Of a stretch of DNA of 64,000 nt, positions 17,836 through 26,140 are shown in pieces (position 1 is the first letter of the stretch; each line of letters opens with the position of its first letter). The notes under the pieces were generated by a model. The model ran no database searches. It was not told where the DNA came from and saw only the letters and a list, made by a program, of their open reading frames with translations. The DNA lies in the NCBI GenBank assembly GCA_946402705.1, contig CAMIXG010000001.1, forward strand, positions 124,001 to 188,000. The letters are read 5' to 3'. The position numbers and the translations under genes are program-made. The DNA is from an uncultured Tissierellia bacterium (GTDB lineage: Bacteria; Bacillota; Clostridia; Tissierellales; Tissierellaceae).

Positions 17836-18400
17836 AATTGTAAAAGCAGTTGTAGGTGGATTATTTAAACTTATCTATAGATTTGAGATTATAAACAAGG
17901 AAAAGATAAATAATGATAAGAAACTCATTATTTGTTCAAATCATGTGAGTAATTTAGATCCTATAATAATATCTGCAGTATTTAAAAAACAAGTTTATTG
18001 GATGGCTAAGAAAGAATTGTTTGATATAAAGCCACTAGGATGGTTTTTAGACAAACTAGGAGCTTTTCCAGTAGATAGAGAAACTACAAGCTTATCAACA
18101 CTTAGAACTTCAATGAAGATTTTAAAGGACGAACATTCCCTAGGAATTTTTCCAGAAGGTACTAGAGTAAAAAACATAGATTTAAAAAATGCTAAACCAG
18201 GGGTTGCTTTGATTAGTATAAAATCAAAAGCGCCGATTTTACCTGTTTATATAGAGTCAACTTTCAAACCATTTTCAAAAATAAAAGTTGTTATTGGAGA
18301 TGAGTTGGAATTTTATAACACAGATGATAAAATAGGAAAAGATGACTACAAGCTACTAGGAGAAGAAGTATTAAAACAAATATATGAACTTGGAAATTAG
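17825..18400 (+). CDS. plsC: 1-acyl-sn-glycerol-3-phosphate acyltransferase
   Basis: This 191-residue protein has an N-terminal hydrophobic segment and the acyltransferase HX4D motif in SNHVSNLDPI (about 37-46). FPEGTR occurs at about 115-120, and VALISIKSKAPILPVYI follows. It makes phosphatidic acid from lysophosphatidic acid at the inner membrane face. It overlaps the cmk end by 11 nt. The cmk-plsC-ispH order is standard in Clostridia. Confidence 0.93.
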   Translation: MLYKIVKAVVGGLFKLIYRFEIINKEKINNDKKLIICSNHVSNLDPIIISAVFKKQVYWMAKKELFDIKPLGWFLDKLGAFPVDRETTSLSTLRTSMKILKDEHSLGIFPEGTRVKNIDLKNAKPGVALISIKSKAPILPVYIESTFKPFSKIKVVIGDELEFYNTDDKIGKDDYKLLGEEVLKQIYELGN

Positions 18401-18408
18401 GAGGAAAT

Positions 18409-20331
18409 ATGAATATAATAGTTGCTGACTATGCAGGATTTTGCTTTGGAGTAAAAAGAGCAATGGATATGGCAGTTGAAAATGTTGAACAATCAAATAT
18501 TAATTTATATTCTTATGGACCTTTGATCCATAATCCACAAGTAGTGGAAAAACTAAATAATGAAGGTTTAGTTCCTATATCAGATATAGATACTCTAGAA
18601 AAAGGTAGAGTTATAATCAGATCGCATGGTGTGGGAAAAAACATAATAGACAAGATAGAGGAAAAAAATATAACAGTTATAGATACAACTTGTCCATTTG
18701 TAAAATCTGTTCATAAAAAAGTGGCGGATTATAAAGAAAAGGGGTATACTATCATAATAGTGGGTAAAAAAAACCACCCAGAAGTTGTAGGTATTAATGG
18801 CTGGTGTGAGGATAGTGCCATTATTGTGGAGGATACAGAGCAAGCACAATTAGTTAAAAACTATGAAAGAGTTTGTATAGTATCACAAACTACAAATAGA
18901 AAAGATTTCTTTGATAGCATTGTAAATATTATTAAAGAAAATAATGAAGAAGTTTTAATATTTAATACTATTTGCAATGCTACTACAGAAAGGCAAGATG
19001 CTTGCGAAAATCTATCCAAAAGGGTAGATGCAATGATAGTAATAGGAGGCTATGAAAGCTCTAATACGAATAAACTTGCAGAAATTAGTAAAAAATACTG
19101 TAAAAATGTTTATCGTATTGAAACAATTAAAGATTTACCTTTGCAAGAAATTGCAAAATTTAATACAATAGGTATAACAGCAGGTGCTTCTACACCTGAC
19201 TGGATTATTAAGGAGGCTATTCAAACTATGAATAATGAAAACAATGAAATGCAAAATGAAATGATGGAGGCTATCGAAAGCTCTTTTACAAAAATACACA
19301 GAGGAGATGTACTAACTGGTGAAATATTATTCGTTACTGATACAGAAGTAATGGTAAATATAAATTATACTTCTGATGGTATAGTAGACAGAAATGAAAT
19401 ATCAAATGACCCTGCAGTTAAACCAAAAGATATTCATAAACCAGGCGACACTGTTCAAGTATATGTAATGAGAATGGATGATGGTGAAGGAAATGTTGTT
19501 CTTTCATTAAAAAGAGTTGCAGAATCTAAAAACTGGGAAGAATTAGAAGAAAAATTCAATAACAAAGAAAAAGTTATGGCAAAAGTAGTTAAAAATGTTA
19601 AGGGTGGATTAGCAGTACTTGTTGATGACTTAAATGCATTTATGCCAGCTTCTCATGTATCAGTAGATTTTGTAAGTGATTTAGCAGCTTATAAGGGTCA
19701 AGAATTCGAAGTTGAAATAATTGACTTTGATAAAGCTAAAAGAAGAATAATAGTTTCTAGAAAAAATATAGAAAAACATGAATTAGATTCAAAAAGAGGA
19801 GAACTTTGGGAAAAATTAGAAGAAGGACAAATCTTAAAAGGTATAGTAAGAAGACTTACTAACTTTGGTGCTTTTGTTGATCTTGGTGGATTAGATGGAT
19901 TAATCCATATATCAGATTTATCTTGGAACAGAGTTAAACATCCTTCAGATATAGTTAAAGCTGATGATGAAGTTGAAGTAAAAATATTAGCTTTAGATAA
20001 AGAAAACAACAGAATTTCTTTAGGGTTAAAACAAATAACTGAAAAACCTTGGGATGTATTTATAAGCCAAGTTAAAGAAGGAGACGAAGTTAATGGTAAA
20101 GTTGTTAACCTATTAGACTTTGGTGCTTTCGTTAGATTAGAACAAGGCGTAGATGGATTATTACATGTTTCTCAAATATCAAATGAACATATAGATAAAC
20201 CAGCTGATGTTTTAGCTATGGGTGATGATGTAAAAGTTAGAGTAATAAACATAGATGAAGAAAATCAAAAAATAAGCTTAAGCACTAGAGAAGAAGTTGC
20301 TGGTGAAGAAGTAGAAGCTACAGAAGAATAA
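18409..20331 (+). CDS. ispH: Bifunctional HMBPP reductase (IspH) - ribosomal protein S1
   Basis: This 640-residue fusion is well known in Clostridia. Residues 1-280 are IspH with all three Fe-S cysteines (C12, C95, C189) and active-site H41 and HPE at 123-125. It makes IPP and DMAPP from HMBPP in the MEP pathway. From about residue 293, four S1 RNA-binding domains follow (HRGDVLTGEILFV, NNKEKVMAKVVKN, EEGQILKGIVRRLTNFGAFV, KEGDEVNGKVVNLLDFGAFV). GGAGG precedes the ATG. A strong terminator follows. Confidence 0.95.
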   Translation: MNIIVADYAGFCFGVKRAMDMAVENVEQSNINLYSYGPLIHNPQVVEKLNNEGLVPISDIDTLEKGRVIIRSHGVGKNIIDKIEEKNITVIDTTCPFVKSVHKKVADYKEKGYTIIIVGKKNHPEVVGINGWCEDSAIIVEDTEQAQLVKNYERVCIVSQTTNRKDFFDSIVNIIKENNEEVLIFNTICNATTERQDACENLSKRVDAMIVIGGYESSNTNKLAEISKKYCKNVYRIETIKDLPLQEIAKFNTIGITAGASTPDWIIKEAIQTMNNENNEMQNEMMEAIESSFTKIHRGDVLTGEILFVTDTEVMVNINYTSDGIVDRNEISNDPAVKPKDIHKPGDTVQVYVMRMDDGEGNVVLSLKRVAESKNWEELEEKFNNKEKVMAKVVKNVKGGLAVLVDDLNAFMPASHVSVDFVSDLAAYKGQEFEVEIIDFDKAKRRIIVSRKNIEKHELDSKRGELWEKLEEGQILKGIVRRLTNFGAFVDLGGLDGLIHISDLSWNRVKHPSDIVKADDEVEVKILALDKENNRISLGLKQITEKPWDVFISQVKEGDEVNGKVVNLLDFGAFVRLEQGVDGLLHVSQISNEHIDKPADVLAMGDDVKVRVINIDEENQKISLSTREEVAGEEVEATEE

Positions 20332-20350
20332 TAAAAATAAATAAAAAACA

Positions 20351-20383
20351 TAAAGTATGGGATTATCCCATACTTTATTAATA
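20351..20383 (+). terminator. Terminator after ispH-rpsA
   Basis: A perfect 12-bp stem (TAAAGTATGGGA and its complement) has a TTA loop and an AT-rich tail. It ends the long upstream gene chain. Confidence 0.75.
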
Positions 20384-20396
20384 TAGGGGTGTAAAA

Positions 20397-21173
20397 ATGC
20401 CTAACTACGAAAGCTTTAAAAAAGACATAGACAAACTTATAGGTATTAATTTAGATTATTATAAAGAAACTCAAATGAAAAGAAGAATAAATTCTCTAAT
20501 GACTAGAGAGGGTTACAAGGATTATGACTCTTATTACAGTGCCATGTCTAAGGATAAGGAAGCCCTAGCTAGATTTATAAATCATTTGACTATAAATGTA
20601 TCAGAATTTTATAGAAATCCAAATCAGTGGAAAGTATTAGAACAAAAAGTTATGGACCATCTAAAAGAAAATAATAGGGGTTCTTTAAATATTTGGAGTT
20701 CTGCATGTTCTACAGGTGAAGAACCATATTCTATGGTTATGATGCTATCTGAATTTTATCCTCTTGATAAAATTAAAATACTAGCAACAGATATAGATAT
20801 GGGAGCTATAGCAAAGGCTAAAGCAGGAATTTATGTAGAAAAATCTTTGGAAAATTTACCAGATAAGTTTATAAAAAAATTCTTTAAAGAAGAAAATGGT
20901 GTTTATAAGATATCTGATGAAATTAAAAAAAGAGTTGAATTTAAAAAGATAGATTTATTAAAAGACAACTTTCCAGGTAATATGGATTTGATTAGTTGTA
21001 GAAATGTAATGATATATTTTACAGATGATGCAAAGGCAAAGTTATATGAAAAATTTAACAGAGCTTTGACATCATATGGAATATTTTTTGTTGGAAGCAC
21101 TGAGCAGATAATAATGCCAGAGAGATTTAAATTTAAAACATTTGAAACTTTCTTTTATCAAAAGATGATATAG
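20397..21173 (+). CDS. cheR: CheR-type protein-glutamate O-methyltransferase
   Basis: This 258-residue protein has an N-terminal CheR helical domain and a SAM-binding domain. Motifs are NVSEFYRNPNQW (about 67-78), WSSACSTGEEPYSM (about 99-112), the DLISCRNVMIYF signature (about 198-209), and the C-terminal FFVGSTEQI. CheR methylates chemoreceptor glutamates using SAM. No other chemotaxis or flagellar gene occurs in the window, so it stands alone between two terminators. It may modify receptors encoded elsewhere. Confidence 0.9.
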   Translation: MPNYESFKKDIDKLIGINLDYYKETQMKRRINSLMTREGYKDYDSYYSAMSKDKEALARFINHLTINVSEFYRNPNQWKVLEQKVMDHLKENNRGSLNIWSSACSTGEEPYSMVMMLSEFYPLDKIKILATDIDMGAIAKAKAGIYVEKSLENLPDKFIKKFFKEENGVYKISDEIKKRVEFKKIDLLKDNFPGNMDLISCRNVMIYFTDDAKAKLYEKFNRALTSYGIFFVGSTEQIIMPERFKFKTFETFFYQKMI

Positions 21174-21196
21174 AACCCAGATGGGTTCTTTTTTTA
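21172..21196 (+). terminator. Terminator after cheR
   Basis: A GAACCC/GGGTTC hairpin with a short loop is followed by seven to eight T. It lies between the convergent cheR and prepilin peptidase genes. Confidence 0.85.
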
Positions 21197-21209
21197 TATC
21201 TTTATATAG

Positions 21210-21818
21210 TTAGATGTTCAGTATATTTATATATAAATTTAGTAGACTGCCAACTAAGATAAAGGGAAAAAAGGGAATCTCTAACTTTAGATTATTCTTA
21301 TCTATAAGGCCTAAGATTAGAATAACAAATAGAGAGACGAACGCTGATAAAAATAAGATATTTAAAGAGCCTAAAAGTCCAACAACCATTCCTATGGGAA
21401 AGAACATTTTAACATCTGCGCCTCCAAGTTTACCCTTAGATATTAAAAGGATTGTATACATAAATAAAAATGAAGAAAATCCTTGGATTATTAAATATGG
21501 AGTGAAAGAGTTATTAAATATATAGGTAAAAATTATTGTAAGGCTGGTTAAAAGGATTAAGTAGTTTTTAACTATTTTAGAAATTATATCTGAAATACTT
21601 GTAATTGTTAAAAAGAGCAATAAGACCAAATAAGCTGGTCTATTGGAGATGTTTTTATGAGTGTGCATAATTGAGTAGAAAGATATAAAAGTCATTACTT
21701 GAGATGAAATTAGAAGTATTAGCCTATGTTTATAAGAAGATATATCTTTTTGAGCCGAATAAAAACCTACTAGATATAAAATCCCTCCAATAAAGAAGGA
21801 TAAAATTAAAATTTTCAC
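21210..21818 (-). CDS. A24 family prepilin peptidase-like membrane protein
   Basis: This protein of about 202 residues has around seven hydrophobic helices. The aspartyl-protease motifs of type IV prepilin peptidases are visible: SDIISKIVKN (first Asp, about 75-84) and KGKLGGADVKMF (second, GxxD type, about 129-140). The N-terminal methylase domain of larger PilD proteins is absent. No pilin or secretion gene is in the window. A GTG at 21818 with AGGGTGAT upstream is my preferred start. GTG 21827 would add three residues. Confidence 0.85.
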   Translation of the reverse strand: MKILILSFFIGGILYLVGFYSAQKDISSYKHRLILLISSQVMTFISFYSIMHTHKNISNRPAYLVLLLFLTITSISDIISKIVKNYLILLTSLTIIFTYIFNNSFTPYLIIQGFSSFLFMYTILLISKGKLGGADVKMFFPIGMVVGLLGSLNILFLSAFVSLFVILILGLIDKNNLKLEIPFFPFILVGSLLNLYINILNI

Positions 21819-22028
21819 ATAAATCACCCTATTATTATTTTATAAAGCATCTATTAAAAGCTTATCAGATAAAATTAGGAATAAAAATCTTAACTAATCT
21901 AGTGTGATTTACCTAGAAAAATATGAAGTAAAAACTAAGTTATATGTAAAAGACTGTAAGTAAAAATTAATAAATTATCGTTAAAAATATGCTATACTAT
22001 TAAAGTATTAAAAAATAGGAGGCAGAGT

Positions 22029-22850
22029 ATGTTAATTGAATTATTAAAAGTTATACTACTAGGAATAGTAGAAGGGATAACTGAATGGTTACCTATTAGT
22101 AGTACTGGACATATGATTTTGGTTGATGAATTTATTAAGCTAAATGTAACACCAGAATTTAAGGAAATGTTTTTTGTAGTTATACAGTTAGGGGCAATTT
22201 TGGCAGTAGTTTTATTATATTTTAATAAATTAAATCCATTTGCTAGAAACAAGGACAAATTAGAAAAAAGAGAAACAATGTCAATATGGTTTAAGGTAAT
22301 AGTGGGTATAGTTCCTGCTGGAGTACTTGGGGTACTTTTCGATGATTGGTTAGATGCTCACTTTTATAATTATTTAACTGTAGCTATAACCTTAATAGTA
22401 TATGGTATCTTATTTATAATAGTTGAGAATAACAACAAGGACAAGTTACCTAGAATTAGAAATTTCAAGGAACTAGATTATAAAACAGTACTTGGTATAG
22501 GATTTTTCCAAGTGTTAGCTTTGATACCTGGTACATCAAGATCAGGAGCTACTATAATAGGAGCTATCTTACTAGGTACATCAAGAAGTGTAGCAGCAGA
22601 GTTTTCATTCTTTTTATCAATTCCAGTTATGTTTGGAGCAAGTCTTTTAAAGATGAGAAAATTTGGATTTATTTTTACTTCAGAAGAATTAATTCTATTG
22701 ATAGTTGGAATGGTAGTTGCATTTTTAGTATCTGTAGTAGCTATAAAATTCTTAATGAAATATATTAAAAACAATGATTTCAAGGCATTTGGATGGTACA
22801 GAATTATATTGGGAGCTATAGTATTAGGGTACTTCTTAGTTCTTGGTTAA
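22029..22850 (+). CDS. uppP: Undecaprenyl-diphosphatase
   Basis: This 273-residue polytopic protein of the BacA/UppP family has [18 protein letters not shown] (about 14-31) and [15 protein letters not shown] (about 160-174), the two catalytic motifs. It recycles the undecaprenyl carrier used for peptidoglycan and other glycans and can confer bacitracin tolerance. AGGAGG precedes the ATG. It is monocistronic with a terminator behind it. Confidence 0.95.
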   Translation: MLIELLKVILLGIVEGITEWLPISSTGHMILVDEFIKLNVTPEFKEMFFVVIQLGAILAVVLLYFNKLNPFARNKDKLEKRETMSIWFKVIVGIVPAGVLGVLFDDWLDAHFYNYLTVAITLIVYGILFIIVENNNKDKLPRIRNFKELDYKTVLGIGFFQVLALIPGTSRSGATIIGAILLGTSRSVAAEFSFFLSIPVMFGASLLKMRKFGFIFTSEELILLIVGMVVAFLVSVVAIKFLMKYIKNNDFKAFGWYRIILGAIVLGYFLVLG

Positions 22851-22873
22851 AGGATAATATAGAAAGCTTACAT

Positions 22874-22910
22874 AAAAAAAGCTACTTAGGTTTAACTAGG
22901 TAGCTTTTTC
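22874..22910 (+). terminator. Terminator after uppP
   Basis: An AAAAAGCTAC stem pairs with GTAGCTTTTT around a loop containing TTAGGTTTAACTAG. It is T-rich on both sides, so it works in either direction. Confidence 0.8.
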
Positions 22911-23133
22911 TATGTAGAAATATAAAATAAAAAATAGCATAACTAATCTTATCATAAATGATAAATAAAAATTAATTATTATTACAAAAAATCTAGAATA
23001 TACATTAAAATGAGATTAATAATATTCTTTTATTTTACAAGTTACTATTTTTATAAGTAAATTAAGGTTATAATCAAAATATAGGATACTAGAAGTAATA
23101 ATTTTATTAAAGTTTGATATAAGGAGCTTATAA

Positions 23134-23688
23134 ATGAAAAAGGTTTTTATTGCAGGGCCAAGAGAAGTTAAAAAACTAGATAACAAGGTTTTGGTAAAAC
23201 TAAAAGCTATTAAAGATAAGGGATATACTGTATATGTGGGAGATGCAAATGGTGTAGATAAACTAGTTCAGGAATTCTATAAGGGTCTTAGTTATAAAAA
23301 TCTTGAAGTATTTGCTAGTAATGGTAGGGCTAGGAATAATTTAGGTGCTTGGAAGGTTAATAATATTAAGGTGGATAAGTCTATAAAGAACTTCAATTTT
23401 TATGCTGAAAAGGATAAAGCTATGGCTAGAAAAGCAGAATATGGTTTTATGATTTGGAATGGAAAAAGTAGGGGAACCTTAAATAATATGATTAATTTAA
23501 GAAAAGAAAATAAAAATATTTTATTATATTTTATGCCCTTAAAGGAATTTTATTATATAGAAACTAATGGAGCCTTGCTTAAAATAGTTAATAGCTGTGA
23601 TGAGGATACAAAAAAATTATATTTAAATCTACTGGATGGTTTAGCCAAGCAGTCTAAGCAGATTAGTATGGAGATTAAATATCTTTAG
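23134..23688 (+). CDS. SLOG-like Rossmann-fold protein of unknown function
   Basis: This 184-residue soluble protein begins KVFIAGPREVKKL, a beta strand plus glycine turn. It then has TVYVGDANGVDKLVQEF (about 32-48) and KSRGTLNNMINL (about 113-124). These resemble SLOG/DprA-like nucleotide-binding domains and the YspA/DUF2493 type. Function is unknown. SLOG proteins often bind nucleotide signals, sometimes in defence systems, but no effector partner is adjacent. AAGGAG precedes the ATG. An IS3 element sits 21 nt downstream. Confidence 0.6.
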   Translation: MKKVFIAGPREVKKLDNKVLVKLKAIKDKGYTVYVGDANGVDKLVQEFYKGLSYKNLEVFASNGRARNNLGAWKVNNIKVDKSIKNFNFYAEKDKAMARKAEYGFMIWNGKSRGTLNNMINLRKENKNILLYFMPLKEFYYIETNGALLKIVNSCDEDTKKLYLNLLDGLAKQSKQISMEIKYL

Positions 23689-23709
23689 AAAAAAATTATT
23701 TACTTATCT

Positions 23710-23734
23710 TGAAGTGCACCCAAATTGTTAGACA
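23710..23734 (+). repeat. IS3 left terminal inverted repeat
   Basis: It begins TGAAGTGCACCC. Compared with the right end (TGTACTGCCCCC on the opposite strand) about 18 of 25 positions agree. Confidence 0.8.
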
Positions 23735-23774
23735 TTTATTGTATAATAAATAAAAACGATAGGGGTGCTTTTTC

Positions 23775-24113
23775 ATGTCTAAAAGTAAAAAATATACAGG
23801 AGATTTTAAGATAAAAGTTATAGAAAGTATAAAGAATGAAAATCTTAGTTATACAGAAGCATTAAAGAGATTTGATATTCCATCACATTCTACAATATTA
23901 AGATGGGAAAGGATTTATCTTGAAGAAGGTAAAGAAGCTCTCTTTGAAGAAAGAAGAGGTAGATCTAAGCCTTCTGATGGGGTTAGGAAAGGAAGACCCA
24001 AAAAGCTTTCTGAAGAAATTGAACATGATTTAATCAAAGAAAATCAAAGACTTAGAATGGAAAATGAATATTTAAAAAAGTTAGATGCCTTAATTCGTTC
24101 AAGAGAAGAATAA
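23775..24113 (+). CDS. IS3-family transposase OrfA (helix-turn-helix)
   Basis: This 112-residue protein has a helix-turn-helix (FKIKVIESIKNENLSYTEAL, and a second HTH around STILRWERIYLEEGKEAL) and a C-terminal leucine-zipper-like part (ENQRLRMENEYLKKL). The slippery heptamer A AAA AAG at 24074-24080 lies in its frame. A -1 slip there leads without a stop into orfB, producing the OrfAB transposase. Confidence 0.9.
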   Translation: MSKSKKYTGDFKIKVIESIKNENLSYTEALKRFDIPSHSTILRWERIYLEEGKEALFEERRGRSKPSDGVRKGRPKKLSEEIEHDLIKENQRLRMENEYLKKLDALIRSREE

Positions 24114-24130
24114 CAAGGTTAGATGAAGTT

Positions 24131-24976
24131 TTGATAATTGCAGAATTAAGGCAAAAATACAACTTTAATGAACTCCTTAAATTTGCAGAAATTCCTAGGA
24201 GCTCATATTATTATTTAATTAAAAAATCAAAGAGCATTGATAAATATAATGATGTAAAGTGTGAAATTAAGGATATTTTTCATAGTAATAAGGGAAGATA
24301 TGGATATAGAAGAGTTCATTTAGAGTTCATAAATAGAGGTTTTAGAATTAATCATAAAACTGTTTATCGTCTTATGAAAGAGCTAAATCTTAAGTGTTTA
24401 GTCAGAATAAAGAAATATAAATCCTACAAGGGTGAAGTTGGTAAAGTAGCCCCTAATCTTATAAATAGAAATTTCAATGTAGATTTTCCTAACAGAAAAT
24501 GGGTTACAGATATTACAGAATTTAATGTTTCTGGTAAGAAACTTTATTTATCTCCAATTTTAGACTTGTATAATGGAGAAATTATAAGCTATAAATTATC
24601 TATAAAACCTAATTTTGCTCAAGTAAGAGAAATGTTAAGTTTATCATTTGAAAAATTTGGTACTTTAGATGGCTTGATATTACATTCAGATCAAGGTTGG
24701 CAATATCAAATGAAACCATACCAAGATATGCTTAAATCTAAAGGTATAATTCAAAGTATGTCAAGAAAAGGTAATTGTCTTGATAATTCTGTTATAGAAA
24801 ACTTTTTTGGAATCTTAAAATCAGAATTATATTACTTAGAAAAATTTAAATCTATTGATGAATTAAAACTAGCAATAGAGCAATATATACATTATTATAA
24901 TAATCAGAGAATAAAGAGCAAACTAAAAGGACAAAGTCCTATTAGTTTTAGAACTTCGTTCTTATTTTCTGCCTAA
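24131..24976 (+). CDS. IS3-family transposase OrfB (DDE integrase core)
   Basis: This protein of about 281 residues has an HTH_21 domain (KGRYGYRRVHLEFINRGF) and an rve integrase core. The DDE residues are visible in KWVTDITEF (D), LILHSDQGWQY (D) and DNSVIENFFGILKSE (E). It is in the -1 frame relative to orfA and is open from the slippery site onward, so it is expected mainly as part of the OrfAB fusion. The TTG at 24131 is only the first possible independent start. Confidence 0.92.
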   Translation: MIIAELRQKYNFNELLKFAEIPRSSYYYLIKKSKSIDKYNDVKCEIKDIFHSNKGRYGYRRVHLEFINRGFRINHKTVYRLMKELNLKCLVRIKKYKSYKGEVGKVAPNLINRNFNVDFPNRKWVTDITEFNVSGKKLYLSPILDLYNGEIISYKLSIKPNFAQVREMLSLSFEKFGTLDGLILHSDQGWQYQMKPYQDMLKSKGIIQSMSRKGNCLDNSVIENFFGILKSELYYLEKFKSIDELKLAIEQYIHYYNNQRIKSKLKGQSPISFRTSFLFSA

Positions 24977-24982
24977 TTATAC

Positions 24983-25007
24983 CGTCCAACTTTTTGGGGG
25001 CAGTACA
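24983..25007 (-). repeat. IS3 right terminal inverted repeat
   Basis: Read on the minus strand it begins TGTACTGCCCCC and continues AAAAAGTTGGAC. TCT follows outside as the target duplication. Confidence 0.8.
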
Positions 25008-25095
25008 TCTTTTGAAGTTTTTATTTTAATGAGATATTATTATAAAATATGGATCAAGAAAAAAGCTTGTAGGCTTGATAAAACATAATCTTTTA

Positions 25096-25125
25096 GGAGA
25101 ATTTAAGCTAGCAAGCTAGTTCTCC
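25096..25125. other. Inverted-repeat structure behind the IS element
   Basis: GGAGAA (25096-25101) pairs with TTCTCC (25120-25125) around a CTAG-rich inner repeat. It lies in the gene-poor 25008-25258 segment, has no open frame and directly precedes a terminator. It could be the 3' part of a small RNA or the old tail of the SLOG-gene transcript displaced by the IS. Confidence 0.35.
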
Positions 25126-25131
25126 AAAAAT

Positions 25132-25173
25132 AAAGATAAGAGATAATAGAAATATTATCTTCTTATCTTTTTA
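25132..25173 (+). terminator. Terminator hairpin
   Basis: AAAGATAAG-AGATAATA pairs with TATTATCT-CTTATCTTT (one bulged T) around a GAAA loop and is followed by five T. No gene ends just before it except across the IS. Confidence 0.75.
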
Positions 25174-25258
25174 AAATTTTTCTTTAATAAGTGTGATGGA
25201 AAAGTTTTTATTTTAAAGAGTTATAGATATTCTCTTTAATACTGATAAAAGCTAAAGT

Positions 25259-25453
25259 CTAATCTTTAGCTTCTTCAAGTTTATTCTCATCTAATTCTAG
25301 TAGCACTAATTTAAACATATAGTAAATTTCCAGTAAAATAACTGGTGTTCCAATTAGTATAAGTATACTTATATTAGAAAGAAGATAAGTAAAAATAAAA
25401 AGATTAAAAACTCCAAACATAATTGCATTAAAAATAGCTCTAAAAGATTGCAT
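25259..25453 (-). CDS. Small two-helix membrane protein
   Basis: This 64-residue protein is mostly two hydrophobic helices (about 6-27 and 29-52) followed by an acidic tail ending LEEAKD. GGGAGG stands 7 nt upstream of its ATG, supporting a real gene. I do not recognise the family. It is divergent from the Fur-like gene. Confidence 0.55.
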   Translation of the reverse strand: MQSFRAIFNAIMFGVFNLFIFTYLLSNISILILIGTPVILLEIYYMFKLVLLELDENKLEEAKD

Positions 25454-25652
25454 GAAAACCTCCCATAAATAGTTTTATTTTAAAATACATACACTAGTTT
25501 ACCATAGATTTTAAAAATCAAAATTGAAAAGCTTAAGTACTTTACAGAACATATTTAAAAAATCTATGGTAGAATATAATAATCATCATAAGAGATGCTA
25601 AGTATTTGTTGTATATTATTTCTAATATACAGACAAAAAATAGAGGTGGATT

Positions 25653-26090
25653 ATGAAAGACTTAAAAGAATTTGAGGAAATATTAAAAAGAAATGATTTA
25701 AAGCCAACTACTCAAAGAAAATTGATTTATGAAATATTATTGGAAAATGAACATGAACATTTAGAAGCCAAAGAAATATTAAATCTAGTGAAAAAAATTG
25801 ATAAGAATATAGGTATAGCTACTATTTATAGAACCTTAGATGTTTTCATGGAGCTTGGACTTGTTTCATCTATTCAGGATAAATATGAGATAAACTCAAA
25901 AGACAAAGATGGAATTAACCCTCATTTTATATGTGATAAATGTGGTAAGGTGGTTTTTGTGGAAAGATTAGATTATCAGTCAAGTATAAAAGATAAGCTT
26001 GAACAAATAGCTACTGATAATAATTTTCAGATGAAGAATATAACCTTTCATGTAAATGGATTATGTAATAATTGCCAAGGGGAGTTATAG
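25653..26090 (+). CDS. Fur-family metalloregulator
   Basis: This 145-residue protein has an N-terminal winged helix (LKPTTQRKLIYEILL, IGIATIYRTLDVFMELGLVS) and a metal-binding C-terminal half. HFICDKCGKVVFV and GLCNNCQG provide two CxxC pairs for structural zinc. It could be Fur, PerR or Zur type, and sequence alone does not decide. Divergently placed with a short membrane protein gene. GAGGTGG precedes the ATG. Confidence 0.88.
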   Translation: MKDLKEFEEILKRNDLKPTTQRKLIYEILLENEHEHLEAKEILNLVKKIDKNIGIATIYRTLDVFMELGLVSSIQDKYEINSKDKDGINPHFICDKCGKVVFVERLDYQSSIKDKLEQIATDNNFQMKNITFHVNGLCNNCQGEL

Positions 26091-26098
26091 TATATAAG

Positions 26099-26130
26099 AA
26101 AAGGACTTATGCTAAGCCTAAGTCCTTTAG
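26099..26130. terminator. Hairpin between convergent fur-like and anti-sigma genes
   Basis: AAAGGACTTA pairs with TAAGTCCTTT (26100-26109, 26119-26128). The minus-strand tail is TCTTAT, so it mostly serves the anti-sigma operon. Confidence 0.6.
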
Positions 26131-26140
26131 CATTTCTATT

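Larger units (their letters stand above)
23710..25007 (+). mobile_element. Intact IS3-family (IS150-like) insertion sequence
   Basis: The 1298-bp element starts TG and ends CA, with imperfect 25-bp terminal inverted repeats (about 18 of 25 matching). It is flanked by a 3-bp direct repeat TCT (23707-23709 and 25008-25010), the target duplication size of the family. It carries orfA and orfB with the A6G frameshift signal and a full DDE triad, so it looks functional. It inserted just behind the SLOG-like gene and separates it from any original terminator. Confidence 0.92.

Noticed and set aside
21214-21525. Plus-strand frame opposite the prepilin peptidase
   Set aside because: It is antisense to a gene with clear family motifs and has no ribosome binding site.
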